From assembly GCA_036426205.1 (NCBI GenBank), contig CM071568.1, positions 118,229,391 to 118,293,390 of the forward strand: a stretch of 64,000 nucleotides of DNA, read 5' to 3'. How positions within the stretch are numbered: the stretch's first letter is position 1; each line of letters starts with the position of its first letter. Shown here one piece after another: positions 24,540-36,619 of this stretch. The position numbers and the translations under genes are program-made. The notes beneath the pieces were generated by a model. That model searched no databases. It had not been told where the DNA came from and worked only from the letters and a program-made list of their open reading frames with translations. This DNA is from Ascaphus truei. Taxonomy: Eukaryota; Chordata; Amphibia; Anura; Ascaphidae.

Positions 24540-25300
24540 AAGAGGGAAAGATCCCAAAAACGGTGCACTCTACTCTACTCATTCAAAATAACAAATTATT
24601 TATTAACATATCATAAACATAGAAAATAGTTAAAACCTATGGAGGTGTGCTATGGGAAATCCTAAGTGTGGACTCCTCAATTAGTCAAATGGCATAGGTA
24701 TGATAACCTAGTATAGCCAATCATGCACACAAAAACAGTATATACAATAACTAAGCTAGGTCCCCGTGGGGTTGCAGCTTGGATAGGAGGTAATCCTGTA
24801 AATTGAGACAATATATGCTAATATCTAGCAACTATAGCTGAAACTGTAAAGTGTGGCAATATCATCATAATGTGTTTGTGTGTAATGATGAGTGACACTT
24901 TAACCTGCACATGAGATCATAGCAAAAACCCAGCATCAAACACATCCCAGTGATCTGTGTGCTGATCCACCTGGGGATATACACGGCTGGATCTACTTAC
25001 TTATTGACCTGTGGTGTCTATACGTTAAGCAGACACTCCTGGATGCCGACATGTGACTCAGCTGTCTCCCGTTTGTAAGCAGTGTTTCTGCCAGGATATA
25101 GAGACCTCAAAGCTGCTCTTTCTAGCTAGTGGGATCCACACCTGTGGCCCACATCTTAGTCTAACTGTATCTGTTTGTTGCTGCTGACTCGATCAGACAC
25201 CTATGCATCTGTCGCACACCTGACGTCACGCTGACATCATCCCGACACGTGTTTCGTTCCTGGGGCAATGGAACTTCTTCGGGGGTGACTAATAGGTATC
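24540..25300 (-). repeat. PLE-like terminal repeat with hammerhead-like motif at its end
   Basis: The segment matches the insert at 11,451-12,040 over most of its length. On the minus strand 25,282-25,243 reads CCGAAGA, a perfect 5-bp stem GTTCC/GGAAC, GAAAC and ACGTG: a hammerhead core with one change in the first box and a changed cleavage site. Open frames here are not coding. Confidence 0.6.
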
Positions 25301-27130
25301 GTTGGGAGGTTGTTGAGCCCAAGAAGGAAGCTGCCCGGACCACATTTTTCTTTTTAAAGGTTTTTTTCATATGGACACTTAAGAAATAATTTTTATATTT
25401 ATTTTCATTTTCATTTTTTTTTTTTTTACATAGACTATTTTTTCCAACATTTTTTATATAGTTTATATGATTAGATTTTTGAGATTTTTTTCATTTATGT
25501 TATATGTCATTGTCATTTTTTGTTTGCACTACATTTCACTTTTTTCCTTTTTTATTTTTAATATGTTTTAATATACATCATCATCCTGTTCCATACCACA
25601 ATTTTTTTATATATTTGTATGATTGTTAATAGGCATCTGTGCAGGGTGGGTCGTCTTGCTAGACAGGACCAGGGTTGCAGCAATTTGGGTGTATGCCGTG
25701 CACCCGTCACTCCCCCGCCACGCCCCCCCGGTCTCTCTTCCTGCAGCTCACTGCAGACCGTGGAATCGGCTGAACGCGCCGCCAGTCTCGCGGGCGCGCG
25801 TGCAGCGGAGGTACTGGGGCTTCAGCCTAAGGCACTACTGCACATAAAGTTGTATTGAAGTCAATGCACAGTAGGAAGGAATGAGGACGCTAATGTGAAT
25901 TATCTACAATAATTTGGGTGGGACCTACAGTACTACAATGTATTTGTTTATTTGCTGCTGCTTGGATTGAATAATAGGGGATTCTCAGTTAGTTAAAAGG
26001 AAAATGGATTGCATAATAACACACACCCTAGCGCATGAAATACAACCTATTAGTGAGAACCTTAATTCCCCAGAACAGTTCGTACCAGAATTCCTAACAC
26101 AACAATATGCGGTTTCAAAATCTTTTTAGTTTAATAAAAATATACATTAATTGATGATAATGAACACCAAACATGGTTTGGTGTAACTACAGTAAACCTT
26201 GTTCAAGCTTGAACACAATTACAACAACCAAAAACAATTACAAAAACCAATAATTAAAATAAGCAAAACTTTACATTCTAAACAGATAGACTGTTGGTTA
26301 CAATTGTATACTGTATGGAAAATTAATTGACAATATAGTCCTTGTTGCTTGAGGATAAGTATGTTTGAATATAATAACTCAATTGTTAAAGTATCAAGTG
26401 TTATATTGCTAGTTCAGTCCACTTTATGTTTCTGAGTTGCAATTTATTTCCACTTTGTAACCTTAAAAAGGGTCTGATTCCCTCTTCCCTGGTTTTAGGG
26501 GTTGTTTTTTTGTTCCTTCAGTTGCTGAATTTTACCTTGTGGTTGAATTCAGAGCTTCAGTGGTTCTGGCCTTTTTTTTATTTTTACTGTATAGTGTGTA
26601 TATATATAGTATCTCTCTTCAATTAGAGTACAGTTGTCTAATTATGCATGTTCTCTCTAATATTGCTTTGTATCTGAGTGTACCGGCAGGTTGTTTTATG
26701 TATTATTACCACTGGGCTTATGCTTCACAAACCTCTAACTTGCATGGTCCCCTCATCTACCCGGTGCTGCACTGTAGCCTTGGTACATTCACTGTAGCTT
26801 TGACTGCGGCTCATTGGATTGTATGGTTCTCTGGCTGTTGCATCTGGAAAAGGACTTTTCCTCCACTGTTACCCAGTCCGATGACTCAGATGTTGTGGTC
26901 CTCGTTTTCTGGTAACTGGCAGCCTCTGCCTGGTTTGTGGCTTCCAAACCCGCCTCCGGATTCTGTAGCCCCACACTGCAGCCACCTGTCTCACCAGCAG
27001 ACACCTTGGGAAGATAGATCTTGCTTCTCCGCTGCTTACCGGGTATATGCTTTGGAACCAAAACACTTTATGATTTCTCCGAACAGGTGCGTTACAAATC
27101 CTTATAAGGTTATGTAGTCTCACCCTCTCA
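25300..27130. other. T-rich spacer and uncharacterised repeats
   Basis: Poly-T stretches occupy 25,380-25,600. A GC-rich patch follows at 25,690-25,810. The frame at 26,539-27,117 is open for 192 codons but has no recognised domain and sits in sequence leading to a hammerhead, so it is treated as non-coding. Confidence 0.4.
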
Positions 27131-27170
27131 CCATACGCGTTTCACCAGTCTCTTGGCTTCATCAGGGTAC
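27127..27170 (-). ncRNA. Hammerhead ribozyme-like motif, intact core
   Basis: On the minus strand CTGATGA (27,165-27,159) is followed by stem GCCA/TGGT (one G-U pair), GAAA (27,143-27,140) and CGCGTA. Every core position fits. A short stem I of ACC/GGT is possible. Among the motifs in the window this and the one at 24,091 have the best core. Confidence 0.65.
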
Positions 27171-27540
27171 AATCTACTGCAAGCATGTTCCACCCTTTTA
27201 TAATGAGCACAATTAGGCTTTAAAACATCTTACATGCATATTTCCTCTATGTTATGCAATCCCCATGTATACACTTGTTCTTCTATACAGCTCACATATT
27301 TCCTTTGTTGCTTTCCAGGGCATTGTTTTAATCATTTTGATCCTTTTAGAATTAGTTGTTTGATTAAATATAATCATGCCAAGTTTTAATGATATATGAC
27401 AAAATATAGTTAGTTAAATGATGTCAACATGCTCAATTTATATTACTAAGTTTTTTAGATGTTATTTTCTTTCTCAAATTGAGACTCCATATATTTCAAT
27501 AGTTGACAGGAAAGTGCACTTAAAGACGTACAATAAACAC

Positions 27541-27654
27541 TATGGGGCAAATTCACTAAGCTCCTATAAGTGGTTTTAAAAACGTAAAGTGCCCTTTAAG
27601 GCCGATACAGGCTGCAGCGCGATTCACTAAGCAGTGATAACAGCGCTTTATCGC
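27541..27654. repeat. Left part of a MITE split by an LTR element
   Basis: The sequence begins ATGGGGCAAATTCACTAAG and holds AAGCAGTGATAA. Its continuation after the LTR element (33,952-34,150) holds CTAAGCAGTGCTAAGTGAAT. The same style of terminus is seen at 42,890-42,915 (GCTTAGTGCATAGCCCCCAT). It looks like one palindromic MITE interrupted at about 27,654/33,952. Confidence 0.5.
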
Positions 27655-28635
27655 TGTAAGGAATTCGTTCCTGGTTTTGGCTGGAGCTCACTCTTGCAGA
27701 GTTGGTGAGCTCTTACACATACCTTCCCTTGGTTTTGCGAGCACTATCACCTGTGCTTGCAATCACTTCAACTCTGTCTCTCTGCTCTGGCATTGGAGGA
27801 ATTCCCACACACCCTTGTCTTGGGATTGGCTATCTACCCTTCTTATACTGGCCTCTCCCTTTGACTCATTGCTGAGCATAACCCAAGGTTCACTTGGATG
27901 TAACTGTGTTTGCCACAAGCTACTTTGTCTTAGCCTTGCCTTGTTACAGAGACCTGCTGCATTCATCCTCGGCAGAGGTATGCTTCCTGGTTCCTGTGCT
28001 GAAGTGCTGGATTCCCAGTGTCTGCCTTACCCTGTTCCTGAGACCTCCTGAGACCCCAGGCAGAGATATGCTTCCTGGCATCTGTGCTGAAGCACTGGAT
28101 TCCCAGTGCCTGCCTTACCCTGTACCTGAGACCTCCTGCATTCACCCCAGGCATGCTTCCTGGTATCTGTGCTGAAGCGCTGGATTGCCAGTGCCTTCTT
28201 TCTCCTGTTACAGAGACCTGCTGCATTCACCCCAGGCAGAGGTCTGCTTCCTGGTATCTGTGCTGAAGCGATGGATTCCCAGTTCCAGCCTTGCCTTGTT
28301 CCTGTGACCTGCATTCTCCCTTTGCAGAGACCTTATTATGGGCTGCTCTCACTCCTTGGGCAGAGGCCATTCCCGCGCTTCAGCTTCTATGCTGAAGCGG
28401 TATGCTCCTGACTTCCTGATGACGAACTCCATCCTGGATATCGACTACTATACCATCTCCAACTCTGACCCTGGCGTGTCAATGGATTACCCTGGCCTCT
28501 CCAACCCTGACCCTGCTATGAATGACTACAAACTACGCAATCCAGAACTGGCTTCGTGGTCTAAAGTCGGTGTATTCACATACCCACCTCAGCCCCTCAG
28601 TCCCGTCCCGGTTTTTGGTGAGCACATCCGTTACA
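27655..28635 (+). repeat. 5' LTR of a non-autonomous LTR retrotransposon
   Basis: Starts TGTAAGGAAT and ends CCGTTACA, giving TGTAA...TTACA ends. It is closely similar to 33,166-33,951. It contains about four units of an 85-91-bp repeat (from about 27,951 to 28,300, each with GTGCTGAAGC and GATTCCCAGT), whereas the 3' LTR has two. Flanking 5 bp ATCGC (27,650-27,654) resemble ATCGG (33,952-33,956). Confidence 0.85.
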
Positions 28636-31600
28636 GTATGCTCAGGCCCACAAACTCAGACCGCCCTGTGGTGAGGGTGGAATGTTCCTGTCCGAAATAT
28701 TGTCTGCAGACCGATTCCTGTTTTAAATAATGCCCCCGCCTGAAACCCCGTTCCTGTATGAAGGTTTAACTCCTTTTGAAAGACTGCTCCATAAAGAACT
28801 CCTTATTAAGGCCCAGCAAGTTAGAGAGTTAAAACTGAGCCTGGCCTCCCGTATTCCTTCTCCTGGTTCCCCTGTGAACGTGGATCCTGTGGGACTGGCA
28901 CAGGTGCACAATTCGCTTTATAAACTGTCCCAATCTTTGGACAAGTAGATAAAAGAGCATGACCCTCTCCTCGCCAGCTACGCTGATTCTGGACGGTTCC
29001 CCTGCGCTACTAGTCCTGTTGTCAAACCTTTGGGGGGCCTCCTTCTCCTGAAAATCACCAGACTGATTCTGTTTCTCTGAAGCCTAAAGAAGAGATTGCC
29101 ACGATCCCTGGTTTTGATTCTACCTCTCACTTCTCTGATTCTGATGTTTTGCCTACTTTAACCCCTGTTTGTAAACCCTTTGAGGCACCCTTTGTGCATT
29201 CTTATAATCCCCAAGCCAATGTTGCACTTCTAGAGCCAGAAGATGAACCTTCTTTGCCCCCAGCTTGTAAGTCAAATTCTCCTCTCTCTGATTCTCATGC
29301 ACTGCCTGCTTTAACCCTCGCTAGTTCTCAACCCCTAGGTTTGAAGGCAGACCTTGCACATTATGCCTCCCCTGAAGTTCATTGCTTGCATTCCCCTGTC
29401 CCAGCTAAAGTTCCTGCTACTGAGTTCCCTGAGATTTCTTCAGAAACTTTAGTCCAATCTAAAAGGAATACCCATAAATTCGCCTTAGCCATGAACCAGC
29501 AAGCAGATTCCCCTCTCTCTAAAACTTTTATGGTACCTAGTAATACCCCTCCAGTTTCCCAGAGAGTTGAAATTCCTGCCTTAGACTCTTGTTCTCTTTC
29601 CTTGGAGCCATCCACAGCGGTTGGTCCCCCTTTTGCTGCTTCTCTAGCTACCATTTCAGAGGTCAGCGTACCTGCTTCTATTCCCTTAGTGAAGTCAGAG
29701 CCTTCCCTTCCTGCAGTGGAATATCAGGTTTCCAAGTCAGAGTTCCCTTTCACTCCTTCCCCTGTAAACCCTCAATGCATTTAAGAATTCTCCAGCACAC
29801 CTGGTGTTAACCTGTGCTATTGCTAAAACTCCTGATGTAAAAGCAGGTTACCCTGTCTCTGGCCCTTCAGTAGTATGTGATACGTCTATCACTAATGCTA
29901 TTCCTCCAGTGTCTCAGACATTTGAAATTCCTGCCCTTGACTCTAAGTCTGTCTCCTTGGAACCTTTTACAGCAATTAGTTCCCCTTTTACTGCCCCTAA
30001 GGCATTCACTTCAGATATCAGGTTATCTGCCACTGATCCCTTAGTAAGCTCTGAGTCTACCCTTACTGCTTCTAAGGATTCTCCAGCACTTCCTGTGTTA
30101 ACCTGTGCCACTGCTATAACTCCTGATGTAGAGCCAGGCTTCCTGCCCTCTGACTCTCCTGTAGTCTGTAAGATGCATATCACCTTTGCTAAAACTCCAG
30201 TTTTACAAGGTGTCTTCCCGGTTTTGTCTGTAACAACTGCAGTTTTGTTAATTGATTCCAAGACCCTTGCCACAGAGTCTCCCACAGAACCTGATGCCCC
30301 CACTATGGATTCTCAGACACCCACTTCAGAGGCAAGCGTAACTTTCTCTGATTCTATTGAAGACCCTAATCTAGCCCTTGTTGTTTCAAAAATACCCGCT
30401 TCAGAAACAAGCGCAATCTCCCCTGATTCCATAGAAGTACCTAGTCTGGTCTTTGCTGTTTCACAAATTCCCACTTCAGAGACAAGCGCAATGTACTCTT
30501 ATTCTATTGAAGTAGCTGTTCAGTTCCTGCTGTTTCTCAACTACCCACATCAGAGACAACCACAATGTCCTCTGATTCTATTGAAGTACCTAGTCCTGTC
30601 CCTGCTGTTCCTCAAATATTCCCTACAGAGACAAGCATAACTTTCTCTGATTCTATTGAAGCATCTAGTCAGGCCCTTGCTGTTTCACAGATACCAACTT
30701 CAGAGGCTAGCGCAATGCCCTCTGAATCAATCGAAATACCTAATCTGGCTCTTGCTGCTTCTCAGATACTTACTTCAGAGACAAGCACAACGTCCTCTGA
30801 TTCAATCGAAGTACCTAGTTCAGTTCCTGCTGTTCCTCAACTCTCCCCTTCAGAGATAAGCGCAACTTTGTCTGAATCAATTGAAGTGCCTAGTTTGGTC
30901 CCTACTGTTTCTAAAATACTCACTTCAGTGACCTGTATACCTTTTTCGGTCTCCTGTGTTGTGCCTTGGGTAACCGCTGCTGTCTCTCAGGCATTCATTT
31001 CTGGAACAAACATATCCCAAACTGACTGTTCTGCAGGCCCTGTTATAACCATGGATGTTCCTAAGATTCCCACAGCAGAGCATCACCCCTCCCTCCCTAT
31101 TTTCCCCAAAGTACCTCATGCAGCCACGGAATCCGGGATTCCCACTCCTCAGACAATACTGTCTCTCACTGACTCTCCCACATTATTTGAGGTATCCGCT
31201 ACAGACTGCATGGCTTCTACTACAAACAGCAGGGTTATCTCTCTTGGAACCTTCTGTAGTACCTGTTTCTCCTACAGATTCAAAGGACCCTGTGTCTAAA
31301 ACTGATTTTTTTCTGCACCAATTCCTCTATTGTATTGCGTTAAGCCATTGAATCTGGGACTTCTCCTCCTAAGTCAAGTTTGAGTTTTCCTGATTCTCCT
31401 TATGTGTTTGAAGTAACCAGTTCTAACCCCAATCTTTTGTGTCTAAGTCAGCTTTTCCACTCACCCAGCCTCCTGCGGTACTGGATAAGATCTGTATTGA
31501 TCCAAACTCTCTCACTTTACAAGCTGCTTCATTACCCGCGGGTTCCTGTGTGGTGCCTGATGTGTTCCCTCTGGACTCCTTGTCGTCATCGTCTAAAATT

Positions 31601-31790
31601 GAAATACCCCCATTAAACTTCCTGGTCTTGCCTGAGGTGCCAATCCCTGCTTCTGGTGCACCCACTGTGGGCACAGGCATGCCTCTCTCTGCTTGTTCTT
31701 TGGTTTCCACTGCGTCCTCTATGGATGTCAAGACATCGGACCTGATGCTCCCTAAACCCCATATGCCAAGGGATACTGGCCTCTAATCGT
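28636..31790 (+). pseudogene. Internal coding region: gag-like start and Ser/Pro/Thr-rich repeat protein
   Basis: A short frame at 28,730-28,948 starts 'MPPPETPFLYEGLTPFERLL', a plausible gag start; the 'HKELLIKAQQVRELKLSL' part could form a coiled coil. After a stop, three frames (29,149-29,784, 29,804-30,640, 30,565-31,299) are all rich in Ser, Pro, Thr, Val and Ala with the same style. They read as one long ORF broken by frameshifts. No protease, RT, RNase H or integrase motif is visible. The function of the repetitive protein is unknown. Such an element would depend on enzymes from a related autonomous Gypsy. Confidence 0.6.
30275..30945 (+). repeat. 75-bp tandem repeat inside the LTR element coding region
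   Basis: GATTCTATTGAAG-type blocks start at 30,350, 30,425, 30,500, 30,574, 30,649, 30,724, 30,799 and 30,874. Spacing is 75 bp every time except one of 74 bp. The unit encodes 25 residues of the form (S/E)SIE(V/I)P-(x)5-AV-QI-TSE-S. The 74-bp unit shifts the frame, which explains why one long frame ends at 30,640 and another begins at 30,565. Confidence 0.9.
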
Positions 31791-31813
31791 TTGCCAGTAC
31801 CGTGGCAGAAAAC

Positions 31814-32610
31814 TGTCAGGTCGAGCTCACCACAAACGAGACGGGACCGTGGTGCTGAGGTGGGAAAGGATATAACGCCACCCACAGCCACAAGGGCACG
31901 TCTTGAGAGTAGAATGGTCTGGAAGTCCAAGTCGGGACAGGAGAGGTACGGATGGTAGTGGGTGCTGTAGCCAAGTCCGGGGTTAGGGAGAGAGACGTAA
32001 TCGTTTTACCGTTTGCCGAGTTAGGGGTGCCAGAGGTGCTGAGAGTCGTATTGCCGTATGCCAAGTTCGGGGGGCCAGAGGTGCGGAGGGTCGTAGAGGA
32101 AGCCGGTTCGGTAACGAGGAAGACTGCAAGACAAGACAGGACTAGGGAGGCAGAGAGTAAGGAAAACAACTGGTTCTATGCTCAGCCGACAAGTCAATGA
32201 AGCTGCACGGTATATGTAGGTGAGAGTGTCCAATGGCAGAGTATCAAGGTGGGGGTGTGTGGATGGGCCAGGCTGTGACAGGGATAGGTCCAGAAGGGCT
32301 CCTGGAGGAGGGGCTATAGATCCCAGTAGTAAGGGTGCATTTGATTGCAGCATTGAAAAGTGGTAGTGTGCCTTTAAGAGGCTGGAGCGCCTCCATGTGG
32401 CCGCGCCTCCGTGTGGCCACACCTGCGGGTGCGTGACCGAGCATGTGCTTAGACCCGGCACCAGAAGAGGAACGCTGACGTGTGCGCGCGCCCAGGCAAG
32501 ACGGCGATCGGCGTCCTGGAGGGAGGATCTCTGCGAGGCGCGAAAGGACCGGCGGAACAGCGGGTAAGTGGGTAGCACGCCGAGGGCAGCGTGACTCCTG
32601 GGTCATTACA
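31814..32610 (-). repeat. Solo LTR of a second family nested in the LTR element
   Basis: On the minus strand it starts TGTAATGACCCAGG and ends GAGCTCGACCTGACA, i.e. TGT...ACA. Flanking 5-bp sequences are AAAAC (31,809-31,813) and AAAAA (32,611-32,615), four of five matching. It interrupts the internal region of the surrounding element. Open frames in it are not credible genes. Confidence 0.6.
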
Positions 32611-33165
32611 AAAAATATGTAAACACTTCAACCATCAAACTCAACTTGCTAGGGTTAACGGGCCTGGACTTTAACAAAAGAACTGTATCAATATCTTTCA
32701 GTGAACCCTCGCGCCCTATACCCTCGCTAACCACCGCTTGGATTTCCTTTGGAGGAAAAAATTCTCTCGAACTTCTACATGCCCATTTGAGCAATACCAT
32801 TACTCTTCCAGGATGTTGCTCTACCACAACTGATCAACAATCACTCTGCCCTGTCTTGTACTCTGGGACTAGTGCTGTGTACCGGGCACCTGACTTGTGC
32901 CCCTCGGACATCCCTGTTCTGCACTCTCCTGTTCTTGCACAGCTCTGGATTTCCAAATCATTTTGTGATGCTTTCTGCACCTCAAGAATTGCAGTACCTT
33001 CGTTTTCTTATCCAAAGATTGTACTCGCCAATGAACTGCTGGATCATGGGCATACTTCCTGCCTAAGACACTTCAGAAACAATTCTTTGTCACCCAGATC
33101 TTTGATTGATTCGTCTCGTCCGGAGGCCTCGTCTAAAGGTGTGGTGGGGGGGGGGGGGGTGTTTC
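32611..33165 (+). other. Internal 3' region and polypurine tract of the LTR element
   Basis: No retroviral-type motif is seen in the 174-codon frame at 32,646-33,170, which is probably remnant sequence. A G-run preceded by AAAGGTGTGG at 33,136-33,160 lies directly before the 3' LTR and is the likely plus-strand primer (polypurine tract). Confidence 0.55.
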
Positions 33166-33951
33166 TGTAAGGAATCCGTTGCTGGTTTTGGCTGGAGCTC
33201 ACTCTTGCAGAGTTGGTGAGCTCTTACACATACTTTCCCTTGGTTTTGCAAGCACTATCACCTGTGCATGCAATCACTTCAACTCTGTCTCTCTGCACTG
33301 GCATTGGAGGAATTGCCACACACCCCTGTCTTGGGATTGGCTATCTGCCCTTCTTATACTGGCCTCCCCCTTTGACTCATTGCTGAGCATAACCAAAGGT
33401 TCACTTGGATGTAACTGTGTTTGCCACAAGCTACTTTGTCTTAGCCTTGCCTTGTTCCAGAGACCTGCTGCATTCACCCCAGGCAAAGGTCTGCTTCCTG
33501 GTATCTGTGCTGAAGCGCTGGATTCCCAGTGCCTGCCTTACCCAGTTCCTGAGACCTGTGCATTCACCCTAGGCAGAGGTCTGCTTCCTGGTATCTGTGC
33601 TGAAGCGCTGGATTCCCAGTGCCTGCCTTGCCTTGTTCATGTGACCTGCATTCTCCCTTCGCAGAGAACATAAAACCATGGGTTACTCTGGCTCCTTCTA
33701 TGCTGAAGCGGTGTGCACCTGACTTGCTGTTGACGAACTCCAGCCTTGACATTGACTACTCTACCATCTCCAACCCTGACCCTGGTGTGTCAATATATTA
33801 CCCTGGCCTCTACAACCCTGAGCCTGCTACAAAGGACTACGAACTGCATGATCCAGAACCGGCTTCGTGATCTAAGGTCAGTGTACAGTATTCACATCCC
33901 CATCTCAGTCACGCGGTCCGGTCCCGGTTTGCGGCGAGCACGTCCGTTACA
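33166..33951 (+). repeat. 3' LTR of the non-autonomous LTR retrotransposon
   Basis: Begins TGTAAGGAAT and ends GTCCGTTACA, closely matching the 5' LTR. It is shorter because only two of the 85-91-bp internal units are present. Several substitutions against the 5' LTR show that the insertion is not recent. Confidence 0.85.
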
Positions 33952-34150
33952 ATCGGCCTTAAAAGGCAATTTTCCTGCCATACGCGCCAAATCCGCCTGA
34001 TCAGGCAAACGCGCCGATTTTTGCCAGTATATGAAATTCCCTAAGCAGTGCTAAGTGAATCATGTTTTAAAAGCGCGCCGAAAAAACACGCCAGCTAAAG
34101 GCAGACGCAAAAGGAGCTGGATTTAGAAAAAAATATTTGTTTACCTTTTA
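33952..34150. repeat. Right part of the MITE split by the LTR element
   Basis: Continues the palindromic repeat whose left part ends at 27,654. It holds CCTAAGCAGTGCTAAGTGAA and CGCGCCAAATCCGCCTGATC-type inverted blocks. Confidence 0.45.
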
Positions 34151-36214
34151 TCAGGCACAACATCCATACAACAGGCCGGCGGGTGTCCCCGGCTGATCCC
34201 CGCAGGAGTCCAATGGTGTGCCCCCAAAAAATAAACTATACTTTTAAATAAATACACCCCCTCAAAGCCCCCAACACATACAGTACAGTAATGGGCAAAA
34301 TTACTATTCCACATATGGATAATAATGCAATTGCTCATTTTAAAATACATTAATCACAATAAATAAGATACATACATCTTGCATCACCCCTGCCAGGCTG
34401 CCACGATGAAGGCCGTCCTCACTCTCACCCTGTCTATGCCATCCGATGCTGAAAACAATACACAAGAATAAAAAGAGCCAATCGAATGTCCCCTAACCCC
34501 TTAATCACCTTAGCAGTTAGTAACCTCTAGAATAATTAAGGGTTAACCCTAATATATGTTTATTTCTTTCTCACCCCCCCCCCCCTCTCTTACAGCATTG
34601 TTGCTTTTTTGCTAAAATTTTTTTATTATATATTGTTTAAATAAATATGTGTGATTGCATTTATCTTTTACTAATGGTGCGATTTATTCACGGCTGTGTT
34701 GTTCCTATGGCTCCTCTCTGATTGGTGGGACACGCCCCTGTGTCGGTCCAATCGGCGAGGTACCATGGGTATTTACAGTGGAGGTGGAGGGTTGGTCAGC
34801 GCACGGGATTTTGCTCAAACGTAGAGATAAGAGGATAGGAAGATATGGAACACGGTATTAGTGTTTTAGTAATCGAACGGTACAATACAGCCAAAAGAAC
34901 TTTGGAATTAAAAATGTATGAAAAATATATTTTTAAAATAGCTTAAAAATCTTTGGAATTAAAGAACCTTGGTAATTAAAAGTAAAAATATATAAATATA
35001 TAAATATATGAAAAAATATATTTCTAAAATAGATTAAAAATAGATTAGAAAATCCTTAAATAAAATCCTTAAATAAAATTTAAATGGAATTGTGTGGTTT
35101 TTTATGAACAGAAGCAGAATATGTGCTATATGTGGATGACTAACAGGGTGTGTTTACATAGCCTGTTGTTGGTCTGAGGTAAAAAGGGGATAATGGGGCT
35201 GGTTAGCAGAGTTTAATGTGCAGTCTTTCCTTCACGGAATGCTGCTAAAAACAATAACTTTCTCACCCTCCTGGTGGGGGCAGTACGTGAGTTGCTTCTC
35301 TCCCGGGGGCCGAAATAGGAAGAAAAGGGCCGAACTCGGTGAGTGAGCAAAATAGAATTTATTAGGTACAGAAAACAAAGTCAAAATAACACTCACAGTA
35401 CAGCTTTAAAACAGCCCAGCATCAGCCTGATCGTCCGGTGATATTCCTCTCACCAGTACAGCTCCCGTGGTCGCGTCCGACGGCGGGACCGGAACAACTA
35501 GTTTTGCAATAATGCTTCGTCAGGTTCCTGCCGGATGCCCTGTGTCTTCCCTCTTTATAGGCAAATACCTAATTGATGATTGGATTGGTCATCAATTGGT
35601 ATTGGTACAATTAAATAATAAAATGTAAAAACGACCTTTATTGAGTGTTGGGTGTTGGACTAATGCCCAATAATATGAAAGACCAATAATGCTAAACTCT
35701 AAATACATACATAAATATGTTACAAGTAGTGACAATGTTATACACAGTAGATAATTATGCACACATGATCTCTATCAGTTCTATGAGACCTTCCCTCGCT
35801 CGAGGTGTAGGCAATTAGTAATCTACAGACATCTTTAAACAAATCTCTTTCAATTTCACGTGACGCAGGAGCTTTAAAGTGAAGGGGATACCGGCACCCC
35901 ATAATGGGGCCTGTAACTTCTGAAGTAGGGGGTCCTCGGACCTGAAACCAATGGGGTTCAGGTCAGGAGACCCCCTGAACATCTACACTAGTATTAAAAA
36001 ACTGATAACAATAAATAATAATTAATTACCATAGCGGCTATCCGCTATGGTAATGAAGCTGCATTAATGTACATTTTAATAATAGTGTGTGGGAGCAGAG
36101 GGTCCCCAGCTACCACACAATATTAATAAAAATACATAAAAGCAGCTTCATTACCTTAGCGGCTATCCGCTAAGGCAATGAAGGGATTAAGGCATAATAG
36201 CATGTTTATTGGGG
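34150..36214. other. Repeat-rich spacer, no gene
   Basis: Positions 34,240-34,520 are a diverged relative of the outer arm of the large palindrome (CAACACATACAGTA, GGCAAAATTACTAT, GATGAAGGCC). Positions 34,900-35,090 are AT-rich. Positions 36,030-36,060 and 36,155-36,185 hold small perfect palindromes (TAGCGGCTATCCGCTA). Confidence 0.5.
35490..35523 (-). ncRNA. Hammerhead-like motif
   Basis: On the minus strand CTGACGA (fits CUGANGA) at 35,523-35,517, perfect 3-bp stem GCA/TGC with TTAT loop, then AAAAC where GAAA is expected. One core change makes it probably inactive. Confidence 0.4.
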
Positions 36215-36604
36215 ATAATTGCCCCCAATAAACATAGCAATATACCACACACATCCCCCTCACCCCCTAACACATACACTACATTAATGTGCAAAATTAC
36301 TATTATCCACATATGGATAATAATGCATTTGCCCATTAAATATACATTAATACAATAAATACATTAAATACATGTTGTACTCACCCTTGTCCTGCACCCA
36401 CGATGAAGGCCAGCTGCATCCTCCTCCCCGTCCATACAGTGGGGTGCTGAAAAATATACAAAATAAGAACAAGTGCCAAACTAATGTCCCCTAACCCCTT
36501 AATGACCTTAGCGGTTATTAACCGCTACAGTCATTAAGGGGTTAAGCCACCTGACCCGATACCCACTTATTTGTACAGTGGCTTCATCATGTATATATAT
36601 TTAT
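36215..36604 (+). repeat. Outer part of the left arm of a giant inverted repeat
   Basis: Inverse of about 42,050-42,440. Shared blocks are GATGAAGGCCAGC/GCTGGCCTTCATC, CATATGGATAATAATG, CTAACCCCTTAATGACC and TACAGTGGCTTCATCATGTA. It is separated from the inner part of the arm by the insertion at 36,605-39,720. Confidence 0.9.
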
Positions 36605-36619
36605 AGTGTTCGACAGAGT

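Noticed and set aside
26539..27117. 192-codon plus-strand ORF with hydrophobic start
   Set aside because: No domain is recognised, it is in T-rich repeat sequence, and it runs into a PLE terminal repeat with a hammerhead.
32021..32606. ORFs of 185 and 120 codons on the minus strand
   Set aside because: They fall inside the solo LTR; open frames are common in GC-moderate LTRs and show no domain.
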